DNA of 64,000 bases from Heracleum sosnowskyi (GCA_030848705.1 JAUIZM010000012.1:7256679-7320678); one strand, 5' to 3'. Numbered from the stretch's first letter, positions 11,957-24,290 are shown. Numbers and translations: made by a program. The notes: generated from the letters alone by a model not told the origin.

Positions 11957-12539
11957 ATGTTGTTGTGATATGCAATTGCTTCATAATAAATAATATAGTT
12001 GCCACTTTGAGGACACTCAAATTTGGTAGCTGGGTGAATGAACATTTCCAGTTTAGGGATGCTTAAACTTGGTAGTGAGATAAGTTGAAATTACTAATTT
12101 TATGGGACGCTAAAATTTGGTAAGGTCAATAACAAATTGAAGCCTTGACTGAATGATTTGTAAAGTGATTACCAAAATATGACAGATGCCAATGTTGAGA
12201 TGTCAAATTGATAGAAAATCAATGAATTGACAAGTGTGTATGTTTTAGTGACACATGAGATGACAAGTTTATAATGATTACATATGAGCGATCTGATCAT
12301 TACGAGAAGTAATGACGAGAGGATCATCTCTAGCAATTTTGGTGACACTTGAAGTTTGATTTTAAAATTAAAATCTTCAAAACTTTAAAAGTCTTAACCA
12401 ATACATGTCACGTGATAGTGATGTGAATCTTGAAGAGATCAACAGAACAGAATCTAATATAGCTATATTGAATTTGCATCTATCCAATGATAGATGAATG
12501 AGGATCTCTCAAGAATGATTGAAAGTCTGTTGTACTTAT

Positions 12540-13215
12540 TGATTTGTACATTATTAGACATATACTTCTCAGTTGGTAGACTGAGTAGATGCACGAGTAT
12601 AATGAAAAATGGTCACATAGAAGTGATTGAATTGATATTAAGATGTAAGTAATGTACTCGTGAGTTAGGATTGCCTTTCAAGAGATATCTAATTGTACTA
12701 TGGGGATATAGTATGGAAATTAGATGTTTGACTTTATAAATTCTAAAAGTCATTGATGAATATAATTCACTTTAAATGAAGCAATCGTGTCATGGAAAAT
12801 CCTAAACAGATGATTTAATATAGCTCGATTCATGATGGAATACGAGTCTATTTCATAAGATTTATACATGTAAGAGGCTGATTTCGTAGCCATTTTCTAA
12901 AGGATATTCCTAAATGACAAGAAAAATGTGTTTTCAATGTGCATGTATTGTGTAATCAATCTGCAATTGGAAGATCACATTGTTATGTGTTCAATGGTAA
13001 GTCTCGTCTTTTATGGTATAAACATAATACCATTAGACCAACTACTCTCAACGAGAATTATCGGTATTGACCCTGTAAAGTCAAGAGATAATTTTGTGGA
13101 TCCACTAACCAGATGGTTAAACTGAGAGAATCTTGTTAAGCCAAGAAAATCTGGTTATACCGATAGATAATTGTAAATTCATCTAGAGAGATGGGCCTTA
13201 AGCCTATTGCTTAAC
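12540..13215 (+). pseudogene. copia RT/RNase H remnant
   Basis: Around 12570 the translation VGRLSRCTSIMKNGH matches the copia RNase H region usually read as AVSRLSRYTSNP. Further on, QSAIGR, FNGKSR, HNTIRPTTLNEN and DPLTRWLN match the closing RNase H block (SQSAIGRA..YNGKSRHI..HNTIRQLL..ADPLTKGL). The frame shifts several times and contains stops. This part fixes the orientation of the element as plus strand. Confidence 0.8.
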
Positions 13216-13729
13216 GACGTCATGGTGGACACCCAACCATTGTTGACTGAAGATCCCAAGAACATGGTACAATGGGCCAACTAAATCACGATGACCAAAT
13301 CACTGTGGGGGTAACCCCTGGTCTGTTCCTATGATGAGGAAACAGTGAGACCCGTATGGTATGAGGGTAAGCTTTTGAGCTTTTAATGATCTTTCGTTGA
13401 ATACATAGAGTTCAAGAGTTTGAATGCATGGAATTCAATTGAGTAAACGCGGGTTACTCTATAAGGAAAAAGATCACCTATGTGGGAGAGAAGTGGGGTC
13501 GCTTCAAAGGAGAATTGCGAGGCACAATTCTTTAGAAACTCCTGCAGAACCAGGACAGTGTTCCATGGCCAAAATGGACATAATCATGATAGTTGAACGA
13601 ATCAGAAAGGATATAGTGATAAGTATATCATCGTTTACACAAACGATCGAACAGTTCAAAGACAATCGCGTCTATTGTTTACTAGTAAAGCCGGTATGCT
13701 TACTCAAGCGAAGGTTCAAGGAGCATTCT

Positions 13730-15619
13730 TGTAACAGCCCGAATTTTCGGACTATTAATTCTAAATCGAAACTAAAAATAAAATACATTTCTTTATTCAA
13801 TAAATATAAAAACCACACAAAAGTCAAATGCAGCGGTCAAACTCAATAATTCATAAACGTAAAATCGGAGACGCAACTCCATATATCCAATATTCAATTC
13901 AATAATCAATATCTGGTACTTAACAAAATTTATTCTAATAGCACAATTATTCTTAACCAATAATTTACATCAAATTACGTAGCACGAAATTCACAAATTC
14001 ACACCGATATTCTCAACAAGCTTCCACAGTGTACCAACCTGAAATATTATGAAAGAGTGAGCTACACAGCTCAGCAAGTAACAAATTGACTTACAGATAT
14101 TCTCAAAAATCAGTGGGTGTTTTAGCAAAACAAATTTTCTCAAAACAATAATAATTTGAAAAGCCTTTGCGAAAAATGATCCAACCCAAAGTTTATTTTT
14201 AAAATCCAAAATTTAAACAGATACAAAAGCAGAAACGAAATTCTTATAATATCACAGTCTTGCTCTACGACCACACTTTCCCAGTAGCCGAGATCTTATT
14301 CTTATTCTTATACGCCACACTTTGCCAGTGACCGACATCTAAAGTTCAATAATTACGCCCCCTTAATAGGTATCTAAAGTTGCACACTTGTGCGCCTACT
14401 AAGGGTATCTAAGGCTAGTTCCGGAACTATAGCGCAAATTATGAAAGAGTTCGAAACGTAGAGACTGAGGAATTCGAAGATTCTCGATTCTTATATCTTA
14501 TACATTTCGAAACAATATTTCTTATATCTTATACGAAATTTGAAAAACATAGTCAAAATATCTTTTCTGAAAATAAAAGTAAGTCAAAAAGTACTTACCT
14601 CAAAAACGACACTTAACAATCCGAAAAGAACACAATCGATCCTATAATTTATTACATAAACACAGAAACAGTTAATTATTTATTTAACACGTACTAGCAT
14701 AAATGCACTGCAGTTAAGTACTCATTTAAAACTAAATAACAGCGATCAGAAACTAACAAGCATGCTTACGGTATTAAACTAAAGAAAACTAACCATTAAT
14801 AATAAACACAATCGGGCCAGAAACTATAACAAAACAAATCATTAATTGTTTCTAAAATCACATGTACTCATCAGAATCGGACTTATAACAAATCAGGAAT
14901 GGGTACGTGCTCTAGGATGATTTGATTCTTGATTTTTCGCGTTGAGGTAAGTTTCCGATTGTTCTTTCTAGTATTTTTCGAAACTATGTGTTGTGTGTGT
15001 GTTTTGATTATATAAACTTGGGCTTAGTGATGATATATTTTGATGTGATGTGTATTATTGTATAATTGTTATGTGTAAGCAATAAACTTGGGATTCTAAT
15101 TTGTGCCATGGTTTGTGAAAATATCGAATAAGAATAAGGACTGAGTCACCGGGTTATAGTGACAGTTTTCTGAAAATTTAGGACCGTTATCACCGGGTTG
15201 TCGTGATCGTGGCATGAATTATGGGTTTCGAGTTATTGTTGTTATGTGGTATCATATCTATCGAATAAGAATAATAATATGTGAATCGAAAGTTATGTAT
15301 TGTGTATCGTTATTGTATCGTATTGAATATCGTATTATCTTGTATGTGTACATATTATTTTCCCGACTAGTTGGATCGATTGGTTTCTTGCTGGGTTGTA
15401 TGGCTCATTCCTTACCATTTCCAGGTTCATTGTAAGATCGATCTGGATTAGCATTGGAGTTTGAAGAGCTTAGGTTTGGAGTAGTTTGACTTTTGGATCA
15501 TCGTTAGATGCGCTGTTGTAATAATTGTTTGTCACGCTTCTGTCTGTAATTATCATTGAATAATTGTATAGTTTATAGTTTTGATTTAGAATAATAGTCC
15601 GAAAAGTCGGACTGTTACA
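13730..15619. mobile_element. Fold-back-like element with TGTAACA termini and ATTCT target duplication
   Basis: The left end TGTAACAGCCCGAATTTTCG and the reverse complement of the right end (TGTAACAGTCCGACTTTTCG) match for about 45 bp. Beyond that the two halves remain distantly related in inverted orientation: the left arm, reversed, contains CTTGCTGAGCTGTGTAGCTC and TTTCAGGTTGG, and the right arm contains CTTGCTGGGTTGTATGGCTC and TTCCAGGTTC. The direct repeat ATTCT flanks the element (13725-13729 and 15620-15624). TG...CA ends and a 5-bp duplication suit an LTR-type insertion, so this may be two LTR ends joined head to head, or a true fold-back transposon. No protein is encoded. It lies in the 3' untranslated part of the copia element. 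Confidence 0.7.
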
Positions 15620-15734
15620 ATTCTCTACCTATCATATGTTATATCTGATCGAAGAAACTATCACCAAGTCAAAACTTTGTGTCTGTCTGTCTGGTGTGTG
15701 CTACTGATACATCAATCTCACCCATGTGGGGGAT

Positions 15735-16858
15735 TGTTGGATAATATGGGTGAATTAATTGATCTGGTAAAATCAGTTCCGGTTTTAAATCTGAATTTTT
15801 TGCCAATGACGCGATTAATTAGCTTGACTAATTAATTAAGGAAATTGGCACCAACATAATTGTCACCGACGCAATTAATTAGTTTGACTAATTAATTAAG
15901 GAAATTGCCACCGATATAATTGATTAACACGGTTAATTAATTATGGAAATTGTGTAGCGCACAAGTTTTCCTAACCTATATATACTGGTATAGATCATTA
16001 GGATTATTCATTCGAAACACATCCTTCTCTCACACACATTTCTGTTCTCTTCTTCCGGTGATAGTTTCTTGTTCGTCTCAAGCTCGCTGAGAGTGACGCT
16101 ATTCAACAGCCTCACTGCAAAACATTTTATCTTGGGAAGTAATTCGCTCGCACATACGGTGATGACTAATACGCTTTAAGGAGACATTCACGCACTGGAC
16201 TCGGTTTTGTTCCTTGTCTCCTGCCTTTATTTATTTACTCTTTACATATCCTTATCTGTTATTCACACACGTTCATGTTATTTTATGTACTAATATCTAG
16301 ACCCGGCAATTTTCGACACGACACAAAAACACGACACGAAACGACACGAAAATTTAGTGTTTGAGTTTGCATTTTTAGTACACGAAACGAAAGTAAACGA
16401 ACACGAAAGTACACGATCGAGATTTAGTGTCGGGTTTGTGTTTAACCTTCAAGTACACGACATAACACGAATTACACGAAATAAATAAATTAATATTTAT
16501 AAATTAATATTTATATTACATATTTTTATATTTTTATTAGATATTTAACATTTATTTATGTGATTATACATAAATTTATAATATTATTTGTAAATATTAT
16601 GTAAATATATATTTTTAATACATATTTGTAGAAATATTACAGAAAATTTTAATATTTTAATACATTTACTTATTTATTTTTATTTTTATTATTAATTAGA
16701 ATTACAAGAAAACACGACACGAAAAATACACGAAACGAAAGTACACGAACACGAAATTACACGAACCCTAAATGAGTGGTTTTGGGTTTAGCATTTAGAT
16801 ACACGAAACACGAAAGTACACGACACGAACGAATTGCCAGGTCTACTAATATCTAACA
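15735..16858 (+). repeat. 3' LTR of the decayed copia element, split by a hAT insertion
   Basis: Starts TGTTGGATAATATGG right after a purine-rich tract and parallels the 5' LTR to about 16297. It is then interrupted by a 548-bp hAT element plus its 8-bp target copy, and resumes with TAACA ending at 16858. Without the insert it would be about 568 bp, close to the 600-bp 5' LTR. Confidence 0.85.
16298..16845. mobile_element. Non-autonomous hAT element with ACACGAA-repeat arms
   Basis: Target duplication CTAATATC (16290-16297 and 16846-16853). Terminal repeats are TAGACCCGGCAATT and, on the other strand, TAGACCTGGCAATT. Each end carries a roughly 120-150 bp array of variants of ACACGAAA/ACACGAC, with an AT-rich core between. 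No ORF. The combination of 8-bp duplication, short TIR and simple-sequence arms fits non-autonomous plant hAT elements. Confidence 0.88.
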
Positions 16859-16974
16859 TATGAAAACATACCCACAAAAGTTTTAAAATAGGAGAGGATT
16901 TACGTAAAAATTACTCATGGCCACCTAAAGGAAATTTTATGAATCCGACCCTGCCAACTATAAAAATAACCCGA

Positions 16975-17275
16975 AAGAATTGTAATCCAACAATTTTTAA
17001 AAATATGTATATGCTTGTCAAAGAAAATGTAACTAGTATTAGTCAAGAAATAGTCCATATTTCTTAAAATCTTAGATGAAAACTGCAAGTTACACATAAA
17101 CTTAGAAACACCCTGAAAAAGAAAAGCTACTGGACATGGTGATAGAAATTCAGCACCTACTATAGAAACAACCTAAAGATTTGTCATCCAGCAACTTTTT
17201 TTTTAAAATATGTGTATGTTTGTCATAAAAAGTGTAACTAGCGTTAGTCCATATTTCTCAAAATCTCTTTTTTTA
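16975..17275. repeat. Local direct duplication
   Basis: 16975-17080 and 17165-17270 share blocks such as TGTAATCCAACAATTTTT / TGTCATCCAGCAACTTTT, GTAACTAGTATTAGTC / GTAACTAGCGTTAGTC and CATATTTCTTAAAATCT / CATATTTCTCAAAATCT. The copies are diverged and non-coding. Confidence 0.65.
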
Positions 17276-17295
17276 AAAACAGAATAGCACTTTCA

Positions 17296-17499
17296 TTACT
17301 CAGAAATCGCATCATACATCATTGAATCCAACACTTGTTGTGGATGAGACATAAAATTCACATAGCTATTTATCTCACAAAAAAACCGAGCCAACAAAAG
17401 GGCTGTCCTATTAGCTAACCTTCTAACATGTTTGAGGATTAAACCTTCTCTAGCTGCTATTTTCCTACGGCACTCCTCGAAAATCTTAAATGTGAACAT
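17296..17499 (-). pseudogene. RNase H-like (RVT_3-type) domain fragment
   Basis: The minus-strand frame reads KHVRRLANRTALLLARFF and then a Pro-containing tail ending in ...MMYDAISE. This resembles the C-terminal end of the plant RVT_3 RNase H-like domain (HxxRxxNxxAHxLAR). Only about 60 residues are present, the catalytic acidic part is missing, and no upstream continuation is visible. Probably the 3' tail of a LINE-like element or a domesticated RNase H-like gene copy. Confidence 0.5.
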
Positions 17500-18002
17500 T
17501 TTTCTGGGTTCGGTTCGAGTTCACAGAAAGCATGCATTTATAAATCTAAATTCAATTTCGGCTTTTTTAAAATAGTGAATCAAGTATGCTGATTGCTGAT
17601 GGATTGTTGATAAGCCCAAATGGGTTTTGGGTGTTCGTACTTGATCCAACATCAGTGTACGGGTTAGGCCCATGATGGTGTGGACTACCCATGTCATATT
17701 GTCACCTATATCACATGCACCTAAAGTAAATTTCACTCTTTAGTCTCCCAAAATCGAGTTCGAAGTATAAAAATTTAACTTTGAGGTGTCAAACTCACAT
17801 GCATGGGAGCTAAGGAGTTTATTAGATCTTGCAATCAATCTCAATGGCCCTCCAAACTTTACCCTGTAAAGCTACTTTCGGAATCACCTAGTTCTTATTT
17901 ATTTTTTCTTACAATGTTGAAAAGAGAAGGAAGTTCTTATTTCAAAGCTGCCTACCACTATTGAGTATTGAATATATAGATTCATGGCCATACCAACTAG
18001 CA

Positions 18003-18309
18003 CAGGGACGGACCTGGGGGGGTCCAGGGGGGGTCCCTGGCCCCTCCTGGATTTTAAAAAAAAAAGAATTTTTTTTTTTATATAAATAATAGCCTGTCTT
18101 TTGCTTAGTAGCCTGATTTTTGCTTAGTATCCTGACTTTGATGTTTAGTATTTAGTAGAATTTAGTCTTTTGTCGCACCAAATAGAACATTATATGTAAT
18201 ATGTAATATGAATTAGGTATCAAATTCATATTTCAGTGAATTTTTCCTTTTTAAAAATTTTAGTTAAATATATGGACCATCCTATAAAATTGCTCTAGGT
18301 CCGTCACTG
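18003..18309. mobile_element. Short non-autonomous hAT (MITE), 307 bp
   Basis: Flanked by AACTAGCA on both sides (17995-18002 and 18310-18317). The left end CAGGGACGGACCT pairs with the reverse complement of the right end, CAGTGACGGACCT. The interior is AT-rich without an ORF. The 8-bp duplication and CAG...CTG termini fit hAT. Confidence 0.88.
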
Positions 18310-18600
18310 AACTAGCACAGTTCATGAACCTAATCAAAAAAAGTTAAATGACAATCGATTTTTCATTTATCGATGAATCATTTATGTCGTGTACAATAAT
18401 TCCGTGTTACAAAAATATTTATCATTGGATATACATAGTGATAAAGTGATTATAAAAAGCTAATCACTATATAACTTGGTTCTCTTTTCCTCAATTATAA
18501 AATTTTGATCACCACATTTTTTCTAATTATGATATATATATTGAAAATTTTAATCTTAATCCATGTAAAACACTAGACCACATGTTAATGAAAAGACTTA

Positions 18601-18941
18601 GATCCGTCCCTCTCATTTCTTTACTGTTTTTTTACGCTGCTTGACACGCATTTTAAGTCTCCTATAAAGTATAGCTCTACAACTTATTTTTAAAACTTTT
18701 TTTTCTAAATAAAAATTTAAACAATATATTTTTATTCAGAAGAAGAAAAAATTTAAAATAATTTATCGAAATATATATTAAAGGAATTTTATAATATATT
18801 TTAAAATGAGTAGGTATAGTGGAAGAAAGTAGTAGATGAGATTGGATTTTATATTATAAAATGTTACTATTTTTGGTATGTAAAGAAATAAGAGCGATGT
18901 ATCAAAGAGAAAAGTCTAAAGAAATGAGTGGGCAGATGGAG
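18601..18941. mobile_element. Stowaway-like MITE
   Basis: The left end GATCCGTCCCTCTCATTTCT pairs with the right end (AGAAATGAGTGGGCAGATGG), with a TA duplication at each side. The TIR motif (CCGTCCCTCTCATTTC) is typical of Stowaway/Tc1-mariner MITEs. It ends about 150 bp upstream of the TATA box of the X8 gene and is therefore part of that gene's upstream region. Confidence 0.75.
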
Positions 18942-19090
18942 TAATAAAGAAAGTTGTAAAAGAGAGAAGTCACGTCAGAACACATCACATAGAAGCAACC
19001 TTTTTCAGCTCCTTTCTTTGTCCTTTTTTCCACTAAAAGGCCATTTAATTTCATGTAACGGCTCAGTAGTAATTATAGCCGTTTGTCTTC

Positions 19091-19100
19091 TATATATAAA
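19091..19100 (+). promoter_or_regulatory. TATA box of the X8-domain gene
   Basis: TATATATAAA lies 77 bp before the start codon at 19168. This would place transcription start near 19125 and give a leader of about 40-45 nt. It is the clearest host promoter element in the window. Confidence 0.6.
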
Positions 19101-19167
19101 ATCTCTGAGACCTTACCAATCCCCAGGGCAAAATCAGTACTATTCCTCTCAATATAACATCATAAAA

Positions 19168-19879
19168 ATGGCAAAAGCACAACACTTTTCTCTCTGTCTT
19201 CTCCTGCTTCTCTTCATCTCAGGTATGTCTACAAAATCACCTAGATTTCAGTGCCCTGTCTAAAAGCTGATTCTGCAGTCTGCAGTAACTAACAGTTTTT
19301 TAACCACTTTTCCCTGTTTTTATCTATTGCACATTCTTTAAATTCTTGGTTTTTCTTAAATGTTCTGTTAATGCAGGTAGTACTTTCACTCTGACATTGG
19401 CTGATGGACAGGTAATTTCAAGATCTTGTAGTATAGGAGTACAAATTACCAATAAAATAAAATAAAATAAAATTCCGATATACAAATTACGAAAAAAATA
19501 TACTGATGATTGACTCTCGGTGTGCAGAAAACATGGTGTGTGGCAAAGCCATCATCAGACCAAGCAACTCTTCAAGCCAATATCAATTATGCTTGTGAAC
19601 ATGTAGACTGCAGCTTAATAAAGAAGGGTTGTCCTTGTTTCGCCCCGGAGAGTCTTATAAACCATGCTTCAGTTGTCATGAATCTTTATTATCAATGCAA
19701 GGGAAGAAACCAGTGGAACTGCCATTTTGGTGGATCTGGTCTTGTTACGATAACTGATCCAAGTAAGTCCATTTCCCCCGGTAACAATTCAGATTTCTTC
19801 GAAAATTCATCTCCCTTGGAAAGTTTATCCTCTTTTCTTTAATTGATTTGCAGGTTATGATAGCTGTGTTTATGAGTGA
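19168..19879 (+). CDS. Small secreted X8-domain (CBM43, Ole e 10-like) protein
   Basis: Carbohydrate-binding X8 proteins bind beta-1,3-glucan (callose) in cell walls and plasmodesmata. Exons: 19168-19222, 19377-19411, 19528-19762, 19854-19879. All three introns have GT-AG borders and the phases agree. The product is about 116 aa. Residues 1-20 are a signal peptide (MAKAQHFSLCLLLLLFISG), then a short linker ending ADGQ. The X8 domain starts at KTWCVAKPSSD and includes LQANINYACEHVDC, GCPCF, ASVVMNLYYQ and WNCHFGGSGLVTITDPSY, ending DSCVYE. The conserved cysteines are present. There is no Ser/Pro-rich linker or hydrophobic tail, so no GPI anchor: it should be secreted, like Ole e 10, rather than membrane-held like PDCB proteins. 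Which member of the family it is cannot be decided here. Confidence 0.9.
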
Positions 19880-20275
19880 CTGGAGTTGGTGATCAGAACA
19901 GCAGCATCTGCAAATCAATAACTTTCTAGATAACAGATTGTTCCAATGCAATTTTTAATTAGACAAAGCATCAAGCTTTCTTTTTACTTTTTTATCAGAT
20001 GCCACACTTTGTGGAATTCTTCTTAATATATATGGCAGCTGAGATCAAAGCTCTTTTTCTTCCTTCTTTTGTGCATTAAAAAATCACACAATACATAGTG
20101 ACTGACAGACTATGCAATGTCGGCTCTATGTAACTACAACTTTTCATCTAGACATAGATTATGGTGACAAGAATAATTTGATTAAGGATTCTGGTTCTGT
20201 GTCTTTGTACTTGTTTTACATTTTATCAAATTAATTATCACAGCTCAGCATAAAATTTATGCAAATCCCTTCAGA

Positions 20276-20749
20276 TAGGCCTGTCAACGAGTCCGATTCG
20301 GATCGGATTATCCTAAATCCATATCCGAATCCGTTAAGATTTTTCGGGTTCGGATCGGATCAGGAGTCGAATATTTTTTAGGTCGATCCATACCCAATTT
20401 GTTCGGATTTCGGGTTATCGGATCGGAGGTCCGACCCGTTTAATTTATTAAAAAAATAATTTTGTAATTAAAAAATTAAAAATTAAAATTATGACACATA
20501 CATTGACAAATCCAAATTTAAATTTCAAAATAATATTATTTATGTAAAAATTCAAATATTATATATGTTTTACATATAATTAATATATATTATATATATA
20601 TATGATACTAATATATAAAATATAAAATAAATATAATATATTCGGATGGGATCCTTATCGGATCGGATTTTGTTTGAAAAGATTCATACCCGTTAATTTA
20701 GCTACGGATCAGATCGGATCGAATCTCCTAGATTCGATCCATAGGCCTA
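20276..20749. mobile_element. Non-autonomous hAT element with GGATCGG-repeat arms
   Basis: Target duplication CCTTCAGA (20268-20275 and 20750-20757). Ends are TAGGCCTGTCAACG and, inverted, TAGGCCTATGGATC. The arms consist of variants of CGGATCGGAT/TCGGGTT; the core (20440-20640) is AT-rich. No ORF. It lies downstream of the X8 gene. Confidence 0.88.
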
Positions 20750-21100
20750 CCTTCAGAAATAAAATCCTTATATTTGTTCCTATTTCTTAAGAAAATCAAA
20801 GATATCTAATTGCACCCTCGGTCAAGAGATTTCTCTGTTTTACTTCTCTGAAGTCCAGTTCTCCATACACAAACAATCCCCAACTGTCATTCATGTATTT
20901 CACATGTACCTTGATTAAAGGCCTCAAAATTTCTCATTACCAAATTGCATTAACATAAGTCAAATACTTAAATACAATATATGAATTAAATATTATAAAA
21001 CAACCTAATTGTATTATTTTTTTGAGGGAAACAACCTAATTATATTGAAGACACAAGTACAGAATCATTTCAATTCTTCAATTAACCTCTTTGAAACATA

Positions 21101-21309
21101 CTCCCTCTGTCCCATATTTTATATGAGCCCGTCAATATTATACGTTGTTTAATAAAGTTATAATTATCTAAATTATCCTTCATTTACAACCACACAAATT
21201 AAAAGAATAATAAATGAATAGTTACAACAATTTTAAATTAGTACTATAAAGAGAAATTTTATTATTTTTGGAAACATTCATAACATAAAGTAGAATGAGA
21301 CGGAGAGAG
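21101..21309. mobile_element. Stowaway MITE, 209 bp
   Basis: TIRs CTCCCTCTGTCCCATATTTT and the reverse complement of the right end (CTCTCTCCGTCTCATTCTAC), flanked by TA on both sides. AT-rich, no ORF. It is about 450 bp upstream of the SPS2 start codon and could contribute to that promoter region. Confidence 0.82.
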
Positions 21310-21756
21310 TACACAACGGACAAAATATCATAGAGTTCCGAAATAAACTAACACCCTTTCCTTGGCTTCTAATCAATCACCAAAAATCAAACAAAAATCA
21401 AAAAAATATAGTTCACATAAAAGAAATTTGACACATGGATAAGAGGGTACAATCAAAACAACCCTGAAAAAAAAAAGTCAAAAACATCACAATTTGCCTT
21501 TCTAAATTTTCTTGATCAAATATCAAAAACCCAAAAATTAAAAATTTCTTATGTGGGCATTTTGAATCCACTCATATTCTTAGTATATTTATATTAAGCC
21601 ACATCTCTACTTAAACTTAAAGCTTCAAACTTGAGGACAGTAAGCACTTGCATCTTGTTTATATATACATACACTTGGTGGGTATTTCTTGTAAGTATAT
21701 GTTGTGTGAAATTTTTGATCTTTTTTGGGCATTTTAAAATCTGGGTTTTGCTCAAG

Positions 21757-24290
21757 ATGTTGTCAATGACAAGCCATAATCTTGATTTTGCAAGAGCTGG
21801 TTTTGATTTTGTGGCTTGTGGGTGTTCTTCAAATGCTTCATATTTGGTGAGAAATTCTTCAAAAGGTGTGCTTAGAAGGGTTAAATATGAGTTTGGAGCT
21901 AGAAAATGGTTGTGTTTCAGGAGAGATTTTGGAAGCTGTAGAGTTGTTTCTACTAAAACCCCAGAGGCTTTTGTGAATGGTAAGAAAATTTTGTGAATTT
22001 TGATTGTTTTTTGAGTTTTTTTTGTTGTTAAAGATGTGGGCTTGATTAAAGATTGTGTTTTTATTTGTGTGTGAATCAGTTCCTGGTGTAATTGAGCTTA
22101 AAACAGAATCAAGAAAGTTGAATTCTGTTTCGGTGAAGAATTTGTTTGAAATTGTTGCTGATGACTTGTTGGTATTGAACAACAATTTACAGTCGGTGAG
22201 TAAACGATAAATGTTCATTGTATGCCTTAATTTGTAGTTATGTGGTTTTACTTGAACATGTTATGTGATAACTGTCAAAGCTGGGGCTTTAGGGAAAGAA
22301 ATGATTCTTAACCTCTGTTATACATGAGCAGGTTTAATTTCGTTTGGTTTATGAAATGCGAGTTTAAAATTTAATATTTTGATTCGATTGGCAACTGCAA
22401 TAGTGAGTGATGATGGTGAAATGTAAGATGTACTAGTGTTGAGGCAAATGCCAAGTCTCGGGGATTGTGTTGTGGGAAAACAGAGGTCCTAATTGTGGCG
22501 TTGGTTAAATTGAATATCTGCTAACTTTATTTGAGTTGAAATTGTTGCATTACTATGTTGGTTCATCTAGTAAGTGTGATATTAGACGGAGGGAAAAGTT
22601 CTTTGTTTTCTACAGATTTAGTGGCTTGACATTTTCTTTTAATAAAGAAGCCAAAATACCAAGAGTTTCTCAATAACTTTGTGATGGGTTGAAATTGGAG
22701 TTTGTTGTGTTAGAAGTAGTCACAATTCCTAATGGTAAATTACAGTGTCCAGCCACGTTTTGTTTAACTGAAACTCTAGGTCACTGATATTTGTTTTCCT
22801 TTTGCCCTGTTTTCTTTAACTGAGCACTATCCCTTGGGATATGTTAGGCTAAATTTTGGTTGCAATTAAATTATGACTAGTACAGTGTTCCTTAAATGAA
22901 CTATATATATACCCGACTTCTTTTCGTAAAACTCTACAAATTGCATTATTGCAATTATCTGCCTTCAATGCAAGAGGGCGTCTTCATGAACTCTACTTCT
23001 AAATCTTCAATGTGGTTCTTAATATATTTTCACTCTCTTCAACTTCTCCATACATGCCGTGTGTCTGATGAAGTTCATCTGCTAGATTGTTGGTGCAGAA
23101 AATCCTGTGTTGATGTCAGCAGCTGAACAGATCTTTAGTGCTGGTGGAAAGAGAATGAGACCAGCTCTCGTATTCCTAGTGTCAAGAGCCACTGCAGAAT
23201 TTGTAGGCTTGAAGTAAGAATAATGGCCTATTTGTTATCTGCATGATCACTTATATAAAGAACTTCATCGTCATTGGTATTTATCACAGATTGTTTGAAA
23301 TTTAGGGAACTTACAAAAGAGCATAGGCGTCTAGCAGAGATAATTGAAATGATCCATACTGCAAGCTTAATACATGACGATGTACTGGATGAAAGTGACA
23401 TGCGGAGAGGTACATCACAACTTACGAAAGTCTTGACTTTTTTAGTCATGGTTCCTTAGTGACTGACCAGCAAACTTTACTAACACTTCTCAAGTTGTTT
23501 GTATGCAGGAAAAGAAACTGTTCATCAACTTTATGGTACTCGAGTTGCTGTATTGGCAGGGGATTTCATGTTTGCACAGTCATCATGGTACCTGGCTAAT
23601 CTTGAAAACCTTGAAGTCATCAAACTCATCAGCCAAGTATGTGTTACATACCTTGTTTATTACTGATCTTGTCTTTGAACTAAACGATGCTTAAAATATG
23701 AATGTTATATGCATTTCTAAAATCCTTAATTACTAATGCAGGTTATTAAAGATTTTGCTAGTGGTGAAATAAAGCAGGCATCCAGCTTGTTTGACTGTGA
23801 TGTTGAACTTGACGAGTATTTGATCAAAAGCTACTATAAAACAGCTTCTTTAATTGCTGCTAGCTCAAAAGGAGCTGCCATATTTAGTGGCGTCGATAGT
23901 GATGTTAGTGAGCATATGTATCAGTATGGCAAGAACCTGGGTTTATCCTTCCAAGTTGTCGATGACATATTAGATTTCACACAGTCAGCAGAGCAATTGG
24001 GGAAGCCAGCAGGAAGTGATTTGTCAAAAGGGAACCTGACCGCCCCGGTGATTTTTGCACTAGAAAAAGTTCCAAGACTAAGGGATATTATAGAATCAGA
24101 ATTTTGTGAGACTGGTTCACTTGATGAGGCTATTGAGCTAGTCAAGAGCTGTGGAGGAATTGAGAGAGCTCAGGATCTTGCAAAAGAGAAAGCTGACCTA
24201 GCTATCAAAAGTCTGCAATGCCTTCCTCAGAGTGCCTATCGACTGGCGCTCGAGGGAATGGTGAAGTATAATCTTGAGAGAATTGACTAG
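21757..24290 (+). CDS. SPS2: Solanesyl diphosphate synthase, plastid type
   Basis: Trans-prenyltransferase that extends FPP/GGPP with IPP to C45 solanesyl diphosphate, the side chain of plastoquinone-9. Exons: 21757-21979, 22080-22195, 23086-23213, 23306-23409, 23509-23636, 23742-24290. All borders are GT-AG and phases agree, giving 415 aa, close to Arabidopsis SPS2. The first 70 or so residues are a Ser/Arg-rich, divergent plastid transit region (a second Met follows at residue 4). GGKRMRP lies in exon 3. The first Asp-rich motif DDVLD is at residues 180-184 and the second, DDILD, at 307-311, with GKPAGSDLSKGNLTAP after it. All catalytic motifs are intact and the C terminus YNLERID is that of the plant family. 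SPS1 is the nearest alternative, but the N-terminal MTSHNLDF/CGC pattern favours SPS2. Confidence 0.95.

Larger units (their letters stand above)
6112..16858 (+). mobile_element. Decayed Ty1/copia LTR retrotransposon with nested insertions
   Basis: Two related LTRs (6112-6711 and 15735-16858) in the same orientation bound remnants of gag (6787-7640) and RT/RNase H (about 12540-13215), in copia order. The LTRs start TGTTGG and end TAACA. The flanking 5-mers TATTA and TATGA differ at one base, consistent with an old 5-bp target duplication. A purine-rich tract (CATGTGGGGGAT) directly precedes the 3' LTR. The sequence after the 5' LTR is not a recognisable initiator-Met primer site. Protease, integrase and most of RT are gone. 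Later insertions are a MULE at 8832-10994, a fold-back element at 13730-15619 and a hAT element inside the 3' LTR at 16298-16845. Nothing here could encode a working element. Confidence 0.87.

Noticed and set aside
18928..19263. 111-codon ORF overlapping the X8 gene start
   Set aside because: It merges upstream DNA, exon 1 and intron 1 of the X8 gene; the ATG at 19168 with a signal peptide and downstream exons explains the locus.
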